From contig NZ_QSIN01000004.1 of NCBI RefSeq assembly GCF_003469205.1, forward strand, positions 1 to 64,000: DNA of 64,000 nucleotides, in the 5' to 3' direction. Source of the stretch: Collinsella sp. AM33-4BH (lineage in GTDB: Bacteria; Actinomycetota; Coriobacteriia; Coriobacteriales; Coriobacteriaceae). The notes under the pieces were generated by a model. That model did no database searches. It was not told where the DNA came from and saw only the letters and a program-made list of their open reading frames with translations. Both the position numbers and the translations under genes were made by a program. This document shows positions 28,200 through 37,205 of the stretch, piece by piece (position 1 is the first letter of the stretch; each line of letters starts with the position of its first letter).

Positions 28200-28568
28200 C
28201 TAGAACTCGAGACCGGCGGCACGAGCACCGTCGGCGAGGGCCTTGACGCGGCCATGGTAGATACGGCCACCGCGATCGAAGGCGACCTTGGTGATGCCGG
28301 CCTCGATGGCGCGCTTGCCAACGAGCTGACCGACCTTCTCCGCAGCCTCCTTGTTCGAGGTGTGGGTGCCCTTGAACTCGGCCTCGAGGGTCGAGGCAGA
28401 GACGAGCGTCAGGCTGGAGCCCTTGCTGTCGTCGATGATCTGGGCATAGATGTTGGCGTTAGTACGGGTCACGCGAAGACGCGGACGCTCGGAGGTACCC
28501 GAGACCTTGCCGCGAACACGACGCTGACGACGCTTGAGGCCTTCCAGCTTCGCCTTATGCTTGTTCAT
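28200..28568 (-). CDS. rplR: 50S ribosomal protein L18
   Basis: A 122-aa 5S-rRNA-binding protein: [20 protein letters not shown], then [20 protein letters not shown] and the terminal GLEF. It lies 14 bases before rpsE. Confidence 0.98.
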   Translation of the reverse strand: MNKHKAKLEGLKRRQRRVRGKVSGTSERPRLRVTRTNANIYAQIIDDSKGSSLTLVSASTLEAEFKGTHTSNKEAAEKVGQLVGKRAIEAGITKVAFDRGGRIYHGRVKALADGARAAGLEF

Positions 28569-28643
28569 ACGTAAACTCCTAAAAAGGTTGATCTTGCCAG
28601 CACCTGACGGGGTGCTGGTCTTATGCGAGTGAGTCGGTTACGA

Positions 28644-29180
28644 CTACTTGGCGGCCTTACCCAGCTTGCGGCGGATGTGCTCGCCAACGTAGTGGATACC
28701 CTTGCCCTTGTAAGGCTCGGGAGGACGATGGCCGCGGATCTCAGCGGCGATCTGACCGACCTGCTGCTTGTTGATACCCTTGACGTTCACGTGGGTGTTG
28801 TCGGGAACCTCGAAGGTGATGCCCTCGGGAGCCTCGACGATCACGGGGTGCGAGAAGCCCAGGGAGAACTCGAGGTTCTTGCCCTTCTGCTGCACGCGGT
28901 AACCGACGCCGGCGAGCTCGAGCTTCTTCTCGAAGCCCTCGGAAACGCCAACAACCATGTTGTGGATGAGGGCGCGGGTGAGGCCGTGGCGGGCACGGGT
29001 CTCACGCTCGTCGTCGGGACGGGAAACGGTGAGGACATTGTCCTCGACGTTGATAGCGAGCTTCTCAAAGACATCGAGCTCGAGCTGGCCCTTGGGGCCC
29101 TTGACGATAACGTTGTTGCCGTTGACTGCCACTTCGACTCCGGCGGGAATCTGGACAGGCTTATTACCGATACGAGACAC
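28644..29180 (-). CDS. rplF: 50S ribosomal protein L6
   Basis: A 178-aa protein of two L6 repeats ([19 protein letters not shown] start; [20 protein letters not shown] end). Standard bacterial length. A 75-base gap separates it from rplR. Confidence 0.98.
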   Translation of the reverse strand: MSRIGNKPVQIPAGVEVAVNGNNVIVKGPKGQLELDVFEKLAINVEDNVLTVSRPDDERETRARHGLTRALIHNMVVGVSEGFEKKLELAGVGYRVQQKGKNLEFSLGFSHPVIVEAPEGITFEVPDNTHVNVKGINKQQVGQIAAEIRGHRPPEPYKGKGIHYVGEHIRRKLGKAAK

Positions 29181-29213
29181 GGTGATCTCCTTTCCTTCTA
29201 CCTACCGAGCGAA

Positions 29214-29612
29214 TTACCAGACGTAAGCGATGATCTCGCCGCCGACGTTGTGCTTGCGAGCATCGCGGTCGGTCATGACGCCATGGCTGGTGGAAATAAT
29301 GGCGGTACCAAGGCCACCGCGGACGCGGGGCATGTCGGCAACGCCGGTGTACTTACGCAGGCCCGGCTTGGAAATGCGGCGGATGCCGTTGATGACCTTA
29401 GCCTTCTTGGGACCATACTTAAGCGTGATGTGCAGAGTCTTCTGGGGAACGGTGTCCTCGACATCGTAGCCCTCGATGTAGCCCTCCTCGTGCAGAACAC
29501 GAGCGATCTCGACGAGCTTCTTGCTGCTCGGCATGGAGACCGTGGCCTTGTTCACAGAGTTAGCGTTACGGATGCGCGTAAGCATATCTGCGATCGGGTC
29601 TGTAAGGTTCAT
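29214..29612 (-). CDS. rpsH: 30S ribosomal protein S8
   Basis: A 132-aa 16S-binding protein ([40 protein letters not shown]). S8 regulates spc-type operons in some bacteria by binding mRNA near rplE; no such site was identified here. A 119-base gap separates it from rpsN. Confidence 0.98.
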   Translation of the reverse strand: MNLTDPIADMLTRIRNANSVNKATVSMPSSKKLVEIARVLHEEGYIEGYDVEDTVPQKTLHITLKYGPKKAKVINGIRRISKPGLRKYTGVADMPRVRGGLGTAIISTSHGVMTDRDARKHNVGGEIIAYVW

Positions 29613-29731
29613 ACAGATTCTCCTTCGTTCTTGATGAACACGTGCTCTTGGTTCTTCACCGCCCTTAACGGCAAAGCCTTTTTAGCGCGTTTTCCCTGTT
29701 CCAAACTGATGCTTGAAACGCTGGTAGTGAC

Positions 29732-29917
29732 TTACCAGCTGGCCTTCTTAACGCCGGGAAGCTCGCCCTTGAGTGCAAGCTCACGGAAGCAGACACGGCA
29801 CAGGCCGAACTTGCGGTACACAGAGTGCGGACGGCCGCAGCGCTGGCAGCGCGTGTACTCACGAGTAGAGAACTTCTGCTTGCGATTGCACTTGACGATC
29901 ATCGATGTCTTAGCCAC
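29732..29917 (-). CDS. rpsN: 30S ribosomal protein S14, type Z
   Basis: A 61-aa zinc-binding S14 ([20 protein letters not shown], four Cys). This short zinc form is usual for actinobacteria and Gram-positives. It lies 79 bases after rplE. Confidence 0.98.
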   Translation of the reverse strand: MAKTSMIVKCNRKQKFSTREYTRCQRCGRPHSVYRKFGLCRVCFRELALKGELPGVKKASW

Positions 29918-29996
29918 TTATATCCTCCTCACATAGAGTATTGTTCGCCCCAAGCGCCGCCCCCTTGTGGGAACGGCGCTTATAGGGCAGGTGAAC

Positions 29997-30554
29997 CTAT
30001 TTCTTGAACGGGAAACCGAAGGCGTCCAGAAGGGCCTTGGCCTCCTCATCGGTGTTGGCGGTGGTCACGAAAGTGATGTCCATACCACGCTGGTGATCGA
30101 CGGAGTCGAAGTCAATCTCGGGGAAGATGAGCTGCTCGGTGACGCCCATGGAGAAGTTACCACGGCCGTCGAAGCTCTTGGCGGAGATGCCGCGGAAGTC
30201 GCGGATACGGGGGATCGCGACGGAGGTCAGACGATCGAAGAACTCCCACATACGGTCGCCACGCAGGGTAACCTTGCAGCCGATCGGCATACCGGCGCGC
30301 AGGCGGAAGGTAGCGATGGACTTGCGGGCACGGGTGATCATCGGCTGCTGGCCGGTGATGGCGCGCAGGTCGCGCACGGCACCGTCGATGGCCTTGGAAT
30401 CGGTAGCGGCCTCGCCGACACCCATGTTCACGACGATCTTCTCAAACTTGGGGATCATCATGACGTTCTCGTACTGGAACTTGTCCTGAAGCTGCTGCTT
30501 GACCTCGTTGTTGTACTTGGTCTTCAGACGCGGCACATACTTCTCTTCTGCCAT
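29997..30554 (-). CDS. rplE: 50S ribosomal protein L5
   Basis: A 185-aa 5S-rRNA-binding protein ([59 protein letters not shown]). The ATG has AAGGAG upstream. It is the first gene of this run. In most bacteria rplN and rplX lie directly upstream, but here the next 300 bases hold no coding sequence and the next gene belongs to molybdenum-hydroxylase maturation. A promoter-like element lies about 140 bases upstream. Confidence 0.98.
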   Translation of the reverse strand: MAEEKYVPRLKTKYNNEVKQQLQDKFQYENVMMIPKFEKIVVNMGVGEAATDSKAIDGAVRDLRAITGQQPMITRARKSIATFRLRAGMPIGCKVTLRGDRMWEFFDRLTSVAIPRIRDFRGISAKSFDGRGNFSMGVTEQLIFPEIDFDSVDHQRGMDITFVTTANTDEEAKALLDAFGFPFKK

Positions 30555-30691
30555 TGTTCACTCCTTCTTGGGGTTTTAAGCACGGGGCGTGGCCACGATG
30601 GGTTGTCCTCGTGCCTCCTGGCTGCATCCGCGCCGCTCATGGCATTTCGCGGTTTGGACTCGACGCAGCAGGAGCCGACAAAACAATCGGT

Positions 30692-30720
30692 ACTATACGC
30701 GCATCGGGAGCGTATTTCCA
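30692..30720 (-). promoter_or_regulatory. Putative promoter of the rplE operon
   Basis: On the minus strand TGGAAA, a 17-base spacer, then TATAGT. The -10 matches five of six and the -35 four of six consensus bases. It is the best candidate in the 311-base gap for driving the 18-gene operon after its separation from the usual upstream genes. Confidence 0.45.
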
Positions 30721-30782
30721 GAAAAACCTCGTCTGCCTGCACAACTCCACAACTCCCCCGCACAAATGGGTCCCAACAAGCA

Positions 30783-30847
30783 GTTGCGGTGAAATAGGGA
30801 CTGTTGGGCGGCCTAACAGGCTTAAACAATCCGTATTTCACCGCAAC
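30783..30847. repeat. Long inverted repeat, copy 1 (imperfect)
   Basis: The 23-base arms at 30783-30805 and 30825-30847 pair with two mismatches; each carries GTTGCGGTGAAATA. The same element, perfectly paired and longer, occurs at 33561-33639. It lies just past the xdhC-like stop. Confidence 0.85.
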
Positions 30848-30865
30848 TTATTGGTGGGGATGCGA

Positions 30866-31909
30866 TTAGCGCTTGCGGGGGACGAGCTTGGTGCGGCGCA
30901 GGTGGATCATCTCGGCGGCAATGGAGATAGCGATCTCCTCGGGATCCTCGGCCTCGATGGCAACGCCGATCGGCAGGTGCAGCTCGTCGATCTGGTCCTG
31001 CGTAAAGCCCTCCTGCTCCAGGCGGGCACGCACAAAGGCCGTCTTGCGACGCGAGCCCAAGCAGCCCAGATAGGCGGGTTTGGCACGCATGGCCTGAATC
31101 ACCACGTCGATATCGGACTTGTGACCCGCCGTGGCGACGACCACCAGGTCGCGCGGGCCGATGGGGCACTGCTTGCTCAGGCTCTTGTAGTCGACCAGAC
31201 GACGGTCGTAGACACCGGGCACCCAATCGGGGGTCAGCGTGCCGGGGCGGTCGTCGCACGCCACGACGGCAAAGCCCGCCGCCGTAAGCACCCGCGCCGT
31301 CGCGGCGCCCACGTGGCCGCAGCCAAAGATATAGGTCAGGCCCTCGGGGCAGAGCGTCTCGATGTGCGCCGCGGGAATCTCAGAGGCCGCGTTGGTGTAG
31401 GTGACCTTACTCCCCTCCTCCACCAGCGAAAGCCCGGGGCAGCCCGCAATGGTGCGGCGCGATTCCTCGCCATGGTACTCGGCCACATCGCCCTCGAGCG
31501 CGCTCGCGATAAACGGTTCAAAGTCGATGACGAAGTCGCCGATGCGCCGATAGGCCAAGACGTCGGCAACCGACTGGAGCAACGGTACCTTGGTCGCGTC
31601 CAGGTGCAGATAGCACAGGCAGATGGCTCCGCCGCAGATCATGCCGGTATCGGAGTTCTCGCCGCCCATGGTGTAGCGGACCAGACGCGATTGACCCCCG
31701 GCCAGCAGCTCGCGCGCCTCATCGAGCGCAAAGAGCTCGATTTTGCCGCCGCCGATGGTGCCCGCTTGGCTACCGTCGGCAAAGACGGCCATCCAGGCGC
31801 CCACGCCGCGCGGCGATGACCCTGCCGTGCCGGCCACTACCACCAGCTCGCACGTCTTACCAGCCTTCAAAGCGCCAAGCGCAGCATTCACCACATCGAG
31901 CTTTTCCAT
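30866..31909 (-). CDS. XdhC/CoxI-like maturation protein, selenium-dependent Mo-hydroxylase system
   Basis: A 347-aa protein. The N-terminal XdhC/CoxI domain has GSSPRGVGAWMAV and GTIGGGKIELFA. The C-terminal Rossmann domain has GLTYIFGCGHVGAATARVL and YLGCLGSRRKTAFVRARL. XdhC proteins load the sulfurated molybdenum cofactor into xanthine-dehydrogenase-type enzymes; the form next to yqeB and yqeC belongs to the selenium-dependent system. It is nine bases after yqeB and follows it in an operon. Its client is probably the hydroxylase at 50706. No catalytic role of its own is expected. Confidence 0.9.
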   Translation of the reverse strand: MEKLDVVNAALGALKAGKTCELVVVAGTAGSSPRGVGAWMAVFADGSQAGTIGGGKIELFALDEARELLAGGQSRLVRYTMGGENSDTGMICGGAICLCYLHLDATKVPLLQSVADVLAYRRIGDFVIDFEPFIASALEGDVAEYHGEESRRTIAGCPGLSLVEEGSKVTYTNAASEIPAAHIETLCPEGLTYIFGCGHVGAATARVLTAAGFAVVACDDRPGTLTPDWVPGVYDRRLVDYKSLSKQCPIGPRDLVVVATAGHKSDIDVVIQAMRAKPAYLGCLGSRRKTAFVRARLEQEGFTQDQIDELHLPIGVAIEAEDPEEIAISIAAEMIHLRRTKLVPRKR

Positions 31910-31918
31910 CGTCGCTTC

Positions 31919-32713
31919 CTATCCCCTAAAAACGTCGGTGAGCATGGCGAGCGCCTCGAGCACGCCGCCGCCGACCGATGTCGCCTTGTCCGAAATATAG
32001 TTGATGTAGCTGGTGTCGCCGCGCGGGTCGACATCGGCGCACTTAAAGCCCTCGGTAACTCGAACGCCGTCTGCCAAAAGGCCGCGCAGGCAGCCGTCAA
32101 TCTGCGTGACCATGGGCGTATCGCCCGCGTAGCCAATCACGTCTCCGGCGCTCACGATATCGCCGATCGCATGGTCGGACCGAAACACGCCGGCGGCGGG
32201 GCTGTGGATAACGCGCTCCTTGCCATAGCCGGCGATGACACCCGGCACGCCCGTATTGGGCTGGGGCGAGCCCTGGGTGATGACGCGGCCGAGGAAATGA
32301 CCGCGCATGGTCTCGACCACGGCGTCGCAATCGACCGGCGCGGTAAAGCCCGGCCCCACGGCGATAACGACAGGCGCCATATCGCGCGTGGTGCCCAGGT
32401 TGCGCTTAGCCAGAATTGCGTCGACCACGGCAGCGGGTTTCAGTTCGTCGAGCATCTTGGCCTGGGGGTCCACCACCACGGCGACATCCCCCGCTTGGGA
32501 AATCTCGAGCGCCTCTGCCGGCGTCTGCGCCAAGCGAGCGCGAATGCCCTCGACCTCGACCTCGCCCAAGCGAATAGCCTCGCAAAAACTGATTGTGCGG
32601 CGGATGCACGTGGGAACCGCGATATCGGCCATAACGACCGACACGCCGGCGCGCACCAAGCGAGCGGCGACGCCCGTGGCGATATCGCCGGCGCCGCGAA
32701 CATAAACGAGCAT
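31919..32713 (-). CDS. yqeB: Selenium-dependent molybdenum cofactor protein YqeB
   Basis: A 264-aa protein with an N-terminal nucleotide-binding start (LVYVRGAGDIATGVAARLVRAG), then RRTISFCEAIRLGEVEVEGI and PVVIAVGPGFTAPVDCDAVV, and a biotinyl-lipoyl-like C-terminal part (HSPAAGVFRSDHAIGDIVSAG). YqeB is one of the marker proteins for the labile-selenium form of the molybdenum cofactor, genetically tied to selD and to Se-dependent hydroxylases. The biochemical step is not settled. It is divergent from yqeC across a 102-base AT-rich gap that probably holds both promoters. Confidence 0.93.
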   Translation of the reverse strand: MLVYVRGAGDIATGVAARLVRAGVSVVMADIAVPTCIRRTISFCEAIRLGEVEVEGIRARLAQTPAEALEISQAGDVAVVVDPQAKMLDELKPAAVVDAILAKRNLGTTRDMAPVVIAVGPGFTAPVDCDAVVETMRGHFLGRVITQGSPQPNTGVPGVIAGYGKERVIHSPAAGVFRSDHAIGDIVSAGDVIGYAGDTPMVTQIDGCLRGLLADGVRVTEGFKCADVDPRGDTSYINYISDKATSVGGGVLEALAMLTDVFRG

Positions 32714-32815
32714 TCCCGGGACACCTCCCTGTGCTACGGTTTGAGCAGAGCAAATGCGGTTCGACCGCTACTCTGATGATTATTTATTATCACAGTATTA
32801 TACGGCGGTGAACAG

Positions 32816-33550
32816 ATGGAAACGACGAGCGGAAACCTTGCCTCCGCGCTCAAGATCGAGCCGGGCATTACTGCAATTATCGGCAGTGGAGGCAAGTCGA
32901 CCTTGCTGAAGACGCTCGGCCTTGAGCTTATGCGCGCTGGCGGCCGCGTGCTCCTCTGCACCACCACGCGCATGTTCCCCGTCGCCGGCGTGCCGTGGGA
33001 CGGGTCGAGCCGTCGCCTGGACGCCGCGCCCTGGAAGCCAGGTGCCCCACACGCCCCAGGCTGCACCTGCGAGGCCTGCGCGGGGCTTGTGCGGGGAAGC
33101 ATCTGCCAGACAGGTGTCTTGGACCCCCAGACAGGCAAGTTCTCCTCCCCTGCCGAGCCGCTCGACCAGCTGGCGCAGCGCTTTGACTACGTCCTGGCCG
33201 AGGCGGACGGCAGCAAGCGGCTCCCGCTCAAGGCGCACGCCGCCTGGGAGCCGGTGATTCCCTCTGGCACGGCCAACATCGTCTGGATCGTCGGCGCCTC
33301 GGGGTTCGGCAAGCCCATCAACGAAGCCGTCCACCGCCCCGAGCTCTTTTGCGAGCGTTGCGGCTGCGAGCTCACTGACATCGCCACGCCCGAGCGCGTC
33401 GCCATGGTGCTCAATGCCGAGATGCAGGCGCTGAAACTCAGCACCGCACGCGTCATGCTCAACCAAGTCGACACGCTCAGCGACCCCACGATGGCCGACC
33501 GCTTCGAGGCAGCTCTCGACCGCCCCGTCGTCGCCAGCAGCCTCAAGTAG
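32816..33550 (+). CDS. yqeC: Selenium-dependent hydroxylase accessory protein YqeC
   Basis: A 244-aa putative NTPase. The P-loop GSGGKSTLLKTLG is at about residue 23, and LAEADGSKRLPLKAHAAWEP is the family core. A Cys-rich insert (CTCEAC, then CERCGCE) may bind metal. YqeC is found with YqeB and Se-dependent molybdenum hydroxylases and is thought to act in cofactor assembly. It is transcribed alone on the plus strand. A long hairpin lies just past the stop. Confidence 0.92.
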   Translation: METTSGNLASALKIEPGITAIIGSGGKSTLLKTLGLELMRAGGRVLLCTTTRMFPVAGVPWDGSSRRLDAAPWKPGAPHAPGCTCEACAGLVRGSICQTGVLDPQTGKFSSPAEPLDQLAQRFDYVLAEADGSKRLPLKAHAAWEPVIPSGTANIVWIVGASGFGKPINEAVHRPELFCERCGCELTDIATPERVAMVLNAEMQALKLSTARVMLNQVDTLSDPTMADRFEAALDRPVVASSLK

Positions 33551-33560
33551 CCGGCCCCAT

Positions 33561-33639
33561 CTCCTCAGTTGCGGTGAAATACGGACTGTTTGGCCGCCCG
33601 ACGGCCGCAAACAGTCCGTATTTCACCGCAACTGAGGAG
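33561..33639. repeat. Long inverted repeat, copy 2 (32-bp perfect arms)
   Basis: Arms 33561-33592 and 33608-33639 are exact inverse complements (start CTCCTCAGTTGCGG), with a further GCCG/CGGC inside. It lies between the convergent yqeC and hyuA stops. There is no T-run, so it is not a classical terminator, though a stem this long may block transcription. It shares GTTGCGGTGAAATAC and ACTGTT with copy 1 at 30783. Confidence 0.92.
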
Positions 33640-33659
33640 GGGACACGGCATCTTTGCTG

Positions 33660-35027
33660 CTAGCGGGGCACGTAGCGACCGGGCTGGGCTCCGGTGGGCT
33701 CGCCGTCGCGTGCCGCCAGCACGCCGTTCACAAACACGGCCTTGGCGCGGCCATGTGCCTCAAAACCCTCGAGCGGCGTGTAGTCCACAGCCTGATGCTG
33801 TGTCGCCGCGCGAATGGTCCAGCGCGCCTGGGGATCCCACACGCACACATCGGCATCGGAGCCCTCGGCAAGACAGCCCTTGCGCGGGTACATGCCAAAC
33901 ACGCGCGCCGGGCTCTCGCTCATCAGGCGGCAAAGGTCCTCGGGGCCCAGCTGTCCCTCAAAGCTCGTGGCAATCGCGACGGGACGATGCTCCACGCCGG
34001 GCCCGCCGTTGGGAATCGCGCGGAAATCGTCGCGCCCGCGGTCCTTTTGCCCGTGCAGGTTAAAGCTGCAGTGGTCGGTGGCGATAGTATCGATCTCGCC
34101 GGCCACAAGCGCCTCGCGCAGCGCGGCACGGTCACCGGCATGGCGCAGCGGCGGGCTCATCACATACTTGGCGCCCGCAAAGCCGTCCTCGCCCTGCTCC
34201 AGATAACAGGTGTCGTCGAGCATCAGATACTGGGGGCAGGTCTCGACATAGATATTCTTCTGCCCGCGCGCTTTGGCAGCACGGATGGCCTCGAGCCCCA
34301 GCTTGGTCGAAAGGTGCACCACGTTGACCGGAGCGTCCCCGGCCAGGTGCGCCAGATACAGCAGGCGGCTCACGGCCTCACCCTCGCACGCGTCCGGACG
34401 GCTGAGCGCATGCCCCTCGGGCCCATGAATCCCCTGCTCGTACACGCGCTTCTGCAGCTCATTCACCAACGTACCGTTCTCGCAATGCACGCACAGTATG
34501 CCGCCAATACGCTTGAGCTCCTCGAGCACCTCGAGCGTCTCGGCATCGTCCAGGCGCAAATGATCGTAGGCAAAGTAGGTCTTAAACGACGATACGCCCG
34601 CCTCGCGCATAGCCGAAAGATCGGCGCGGTTGCGCTCATTCCACTCGGCGAGTGCCATATGAAAGGCGTAGTTGGCCGTGCAGGTTCCGTCGGCACGGCG
34701 ATGCCACTCGGCCAAGGCATCGGGCATGGTCACGCCGCGATCGGCCGTCGCGTAGTCCACGATGGTCGTCGTACCGCCGCAGGCAGCCGCACGCGTGCCG
34801 GTTTCAAAGCTATCGGCTGTCCAATCCATGCCAGTCCAGCACTGCATGTGCGTGTGGCCGTCGATAAAGCCGGGGAACACCCAACAGCCCACGGCATCCT
34901 CGACGGTATCGCCCTCGACCGGCTCAATCGCCGCGGCAATCCGCACAATCTTGTCGCCCTCCATGGCAAGATCGGCGCGGCGAAGCCCCTGGGGCGTCAC
35001 GAGCGCGCCGTTTTTGATGATGATCAT
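33660..35027 (-). CDS. hyuA: D-hydantoinase/dihydropyrimidinase-type amidohydrolase
   Basis: A 455-aa cyclic amidohydrolase. The metal motif is FPGFIDGHTHMQ, the carbamylated Lys is in SSFKTYFAYD, and later ligands are in CVHCENG, VVHLSTK and DTIATDHCSF. Together with ygeW, ygeX, ygeY, ssnA and ygfK this is the hyuA member of the anaerobic purine locus, where it would open a hydantoin- or dihydropyrimidine-like ring formed from urate or xanthine. It is eight bases after mocA, so the two form an operon. The true ring substrate is not known. Confidence 0.92.
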   Translation of the reverse strand: MIIIKNGALVTPQGLRRADLAMEGDKIVRIAAAIEPVEGDTVEDAVGCWVFPGFIDGHTHMQCWTGMDWTADSFETGTRAAACGGTTTIVDYATADRGVTMPDALAEWHRRADGTCTANYAFHMALAEWNERNRADLSAMREAGVSSFKTYFAYDHLRLDDAETLEVLEELKRIGGILCVHCENGTLVNELQKRVYEQGIHGPEGHALSRPDACEGEAVSRLLYLAHLAGDAPVNVVHLSTKLGLEAIRAAKARGQKNIYVETCPQYLMLDDTCYLEQGEDGFAGAKYVMSPPLRHAGDRAALREALVAGEIDTIATDHCSFNLHGQKDRGRDDFRAIPNGGPGVEHRPVAIATSFEGQLGPEDLCRLMSESPARVFGMYPRKGCLAEGSDADVCVWDPQARWTIRAATQHQAVDYTPLEGFEAHGRAKAVFVNGVLAARDGEPTGAQPGRYVPR

Positions 35028-35035
35028 GTTGCTCC

Positions 35036-35650
35036 TTATTGATTAATACAGTTGGCCACGCGATCAAAATACGAGCAGGCGGCAATATGCTCCGTTATGC
35101 GTCGCTGTCCCTTGACGGTATCGACGTCCCACAGCTCGTAGGCACGCGCCTCGACCAGCACCACGTCGGTGCGACCTTTGAGAATCGAGCCCCCGCCGTC
35201 CTTGCCCTCAAGACACATAAGTGCATCGAACAGTTCCGCCGGAAAGAGCACCGGGCTCGAAGGCTCACCGTTACACGCAAGACGCACCGGATGTTTGCGG
35301 CCACGCTCGTCAAATGCACGAACCATAGCCTCAAAAGAATCCGAACTCACGAGCGGCTGGTCGCCCGGCAAAAAGAGGCAACCTTTCCAGTTGCGTTCGA
35401 CTCCCCACGAAAGGCCCGCACGGACGCTTTCGCTGCGCAGCTCGCCATCGTGCAGCACGCACGGGCAATGCTTGTCCTCGCAAATCTGGGCGACCTCGGG
35501 CCAACGCGTCGAAACCACGACGTCAAAGCCCCGGGGAACCGAATCGATGGTCCGGGCAATCAGCGGCTCGCCATAGATATCGGCAAGCATCTTGTTGGAG
35601 CCAAACCGCTTGCCCTCGCCCGAAGCCATAATGACGCCTCCAAGTTTCAT
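35036..35650 (-). CDS. mocA: Molybdenum cofactor cytidylyltransferase-like protein MocA
   Basis: A 204-aa nucleotidyltransferase with the N-terminal loop GGVIMASGEGKRFGSNKML, and FLPGDQPLVSSDSF and SSPVLFPAELFDAL. MocA converts molybdopterin to the cytosine dinucleotide form used by xanthine-dehydrogenase-type enzymes, matching the hydroxylase at 50706. ATG 35650 has GGGGAGG upstream; a longer frame has no site. It is upstream of hyuA in a two-gene operon and is followed upstream by a terminator of ygeW. Confidence 0.88.
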   Translation of the reverse strand: MKLGGVIMASGEGKRFGSNKMLADIYGEPLIARTIDSVPRGFDVVVSTRWPEVAQICEDKHCPCVLHDGELRSESVRAGLSWGVERNWKGCLFLPGDQPLVSSDSFEAMVRAFDERGRKHPVRLACNGEPSSPVLFPAELFDALMCLEGKDGGGSILKGRTDVVLVEARAYELWDVDTVKGQRRITEHIAACSYFDRVANCINQ

Positions 35651-35737
35651 GGTGATACCTCCCCTGAAACCATCGTACCCATAACTCGCGCCGCGGGCAT
35701 CCACATCGAAAGCGCTTATCCCGCACGCCCACGATGC

Positions 35738-35777
35738 AAAAAGGGGGCACCCAGCCGGTTGGCAGAGCGCCCCCTTT
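35738..35777. terminator. Bidirectional terminator between ygeW and mocA
   Basis: AAAGGGGGC and GCCCCCTTT arms pair around an 18-22-base loop; the minus strand continues as TTTTT. It separates ygeW from the mocA-hyuA operon. Confidence 0.75.
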
Positions 35778-35800
35778 ACATGGCTTACCTCAGCCCGGCT

Positions 35801-37003
35801 TTAGGCCTGGAGCCAACGGGCGGTGTTACGCTCGTCGAGGGCCTTGAGGGTAGCGGCGGGATCGGCAACCTTCTGCAGGAACATCATGGCAGCGATGGCG
35901 TACGGCTTGTAGCTGGCCTCCTTGTACATGCCCACGCGGTGCATGTCGAAGACGTCGGCGTTAACCTCGCCGTGCTCGCAGGAGACACCGGAGATGTCGG
36001 CGGGCAGCGGGTGCATAAAGATGGTGTCCTGGCTGTTGGCGGTCTTCTCCATGAGTTCGGTCGTGGAGCACCAGTCCTGATGGGTGGCGTTCTGGGCGAG
36101 CAGCTCCTTCTCGAGCGCTGCGATGCCGGCGTCATCGCCCTCGGCGTACAGGTTGGTACGCTTCTCCATGGCGGCAAACGGAGCCCAGCTCTTGGGGATC
36201 ACGATGTCGGCGCCCTCGAAGGCCTCGGCCATGGTGTTGACCTGCTTAAAGGTGGTGCCGGACTCGGCGGCGTAGCCCTTAGCGCGCTCGACGACCTCGG
36301 GCATGAGGTCGTAGCCCTCGGGGTGAGCCAGGGTGACGTCCATACCAAAGCGGGGCAGCAGGCTGATCAGCGACTGCGGGCAGGACAGCGGCTTGCCGTA
36401 AGAGGGCGAATAGGCCCAGGTGACGGCAACCTTCTTGCCCTTGAGGTTCTCGAGGCCGCCAAACTCGTTGATGAGGTAGAGCATGTCGGCAGAGGACTGC
36501 GTGGGATGATCGGAGTCGGACTGCAGGGAGATGAGCGTGGGACGGTGATCCAGAACGCCGTCCTCGTAGGCCTGCTGGACAGACTCAGAGACCTCGGCCA
36601 TGTAGGCGTCGCCCTTGCCGATGTACATGTCGTCGCGGATGCCGATGACGTCGGCCATAAAGGAGATCATGGTAGCGGTCTCGCGGACGGTCTCGCCGTG
36701 AGCGATCTGGGACTTCTTCTCGTCCAGGTCCTGCAGCTCAAGACCGAGCAGGTTGGCAGCCTTAGAGAAGGAGAAGCGCGTACGGGTGGAGTTGTCGCGG
36801 AACAGGGAGACAGCCAGGCCCGAGTCGAAGATCTTGGACGAGACGTTGTTCTCGCGCAGCTCGCGCAGGGCGTCGGCGACGATGTAGAGAGCCTTGAGCT
36901 CATCGGTGGTCTTGTCCCAAGTGTGCAGGAAATCGCTGCCGTACATACCCTTAAAATCGAGGCCGTTCAGCTGCTCGACGAGCTCGGTAAACTTAGCGTC
37001 CAT
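35801..37003 (-). CDS. ygeW: YgeW-type knotted carbamoyltransferase
   Basis: A 400-aa transcarbamylase-fold protein. The carbamoyl-phosphate motif is FRDNSTRTRFSFS, and FMHPLPAD-type FMHPLPADISG marks the second substrate domain. VTWAYSPSYGKPLSCPQSL fits the knotted YgeW form rather than ornithine or aspartate transcarbamylase. In the purine locus it probably handles a carbamoylated or ureido intermediate, possibly making carbamoyl phosphate for ATP. The substrate is unsettled. ATG 37003 has AAAGGA upstream; the frame extends 47 codons further without a site. Confidence 0.95.
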   Translation of the reverse strand: MDAKFTELVEQLNGLDFKGMYGSDFLHTWDKTTDELKALYIVADALRELRENNVSSKIFDSGLAVSLFRDNSTRTRFSFSKAANLLGLELQDLDEKKSQIAHGETVRETATMISFMADVIGIRDDMYIGKGDAYMAEVSESVQQAYEDGVLDHRPTLISLQSDSDHPTQSSADMLYLINEFGGLENLKGKKVAVTWAYSPSYGKPLSCPQSLISLLPRFGMDVTLAHPEGYDLMPEVVERAKGYAAESGTTFKQVNTMAEAFEGADIVIPKSWAPFAAMEKRTNLYAEGDDAGIAALEKELLAQNATHQDWCSTTELMEKTANSQDTIFMHPLPADISGVSCEHGEVNADVFDMHRVGMYKEASYKPYAIAAMMFLQKVADPAATLKALDERNTARWLQA

Positions 37004-37205
37004 GGAAATGTCCTTTCTAAAGATGAAACGATCGCAATGAGTAGATGTGCTCCGGCATGCGCGTGTGGCTAGAACATGCAGAGCACCATGACGAGGACCC
37101 GCCACCGTTGAGGAAGCATGGGAGATAACGACCGCGGGCCCCAAGTCAACAGGGGGTGCCGGGGATGATGAGCGGCCCCCGGCTCAACAAAATCGAGGAA
37201 TGGGA

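Noticed and set aside
33561..33639. Insertion sequence or transposon ends
   Set aside because: No transposase, target duplication or conserved IS ends were seen. It is best kept as a palindromic repeat.
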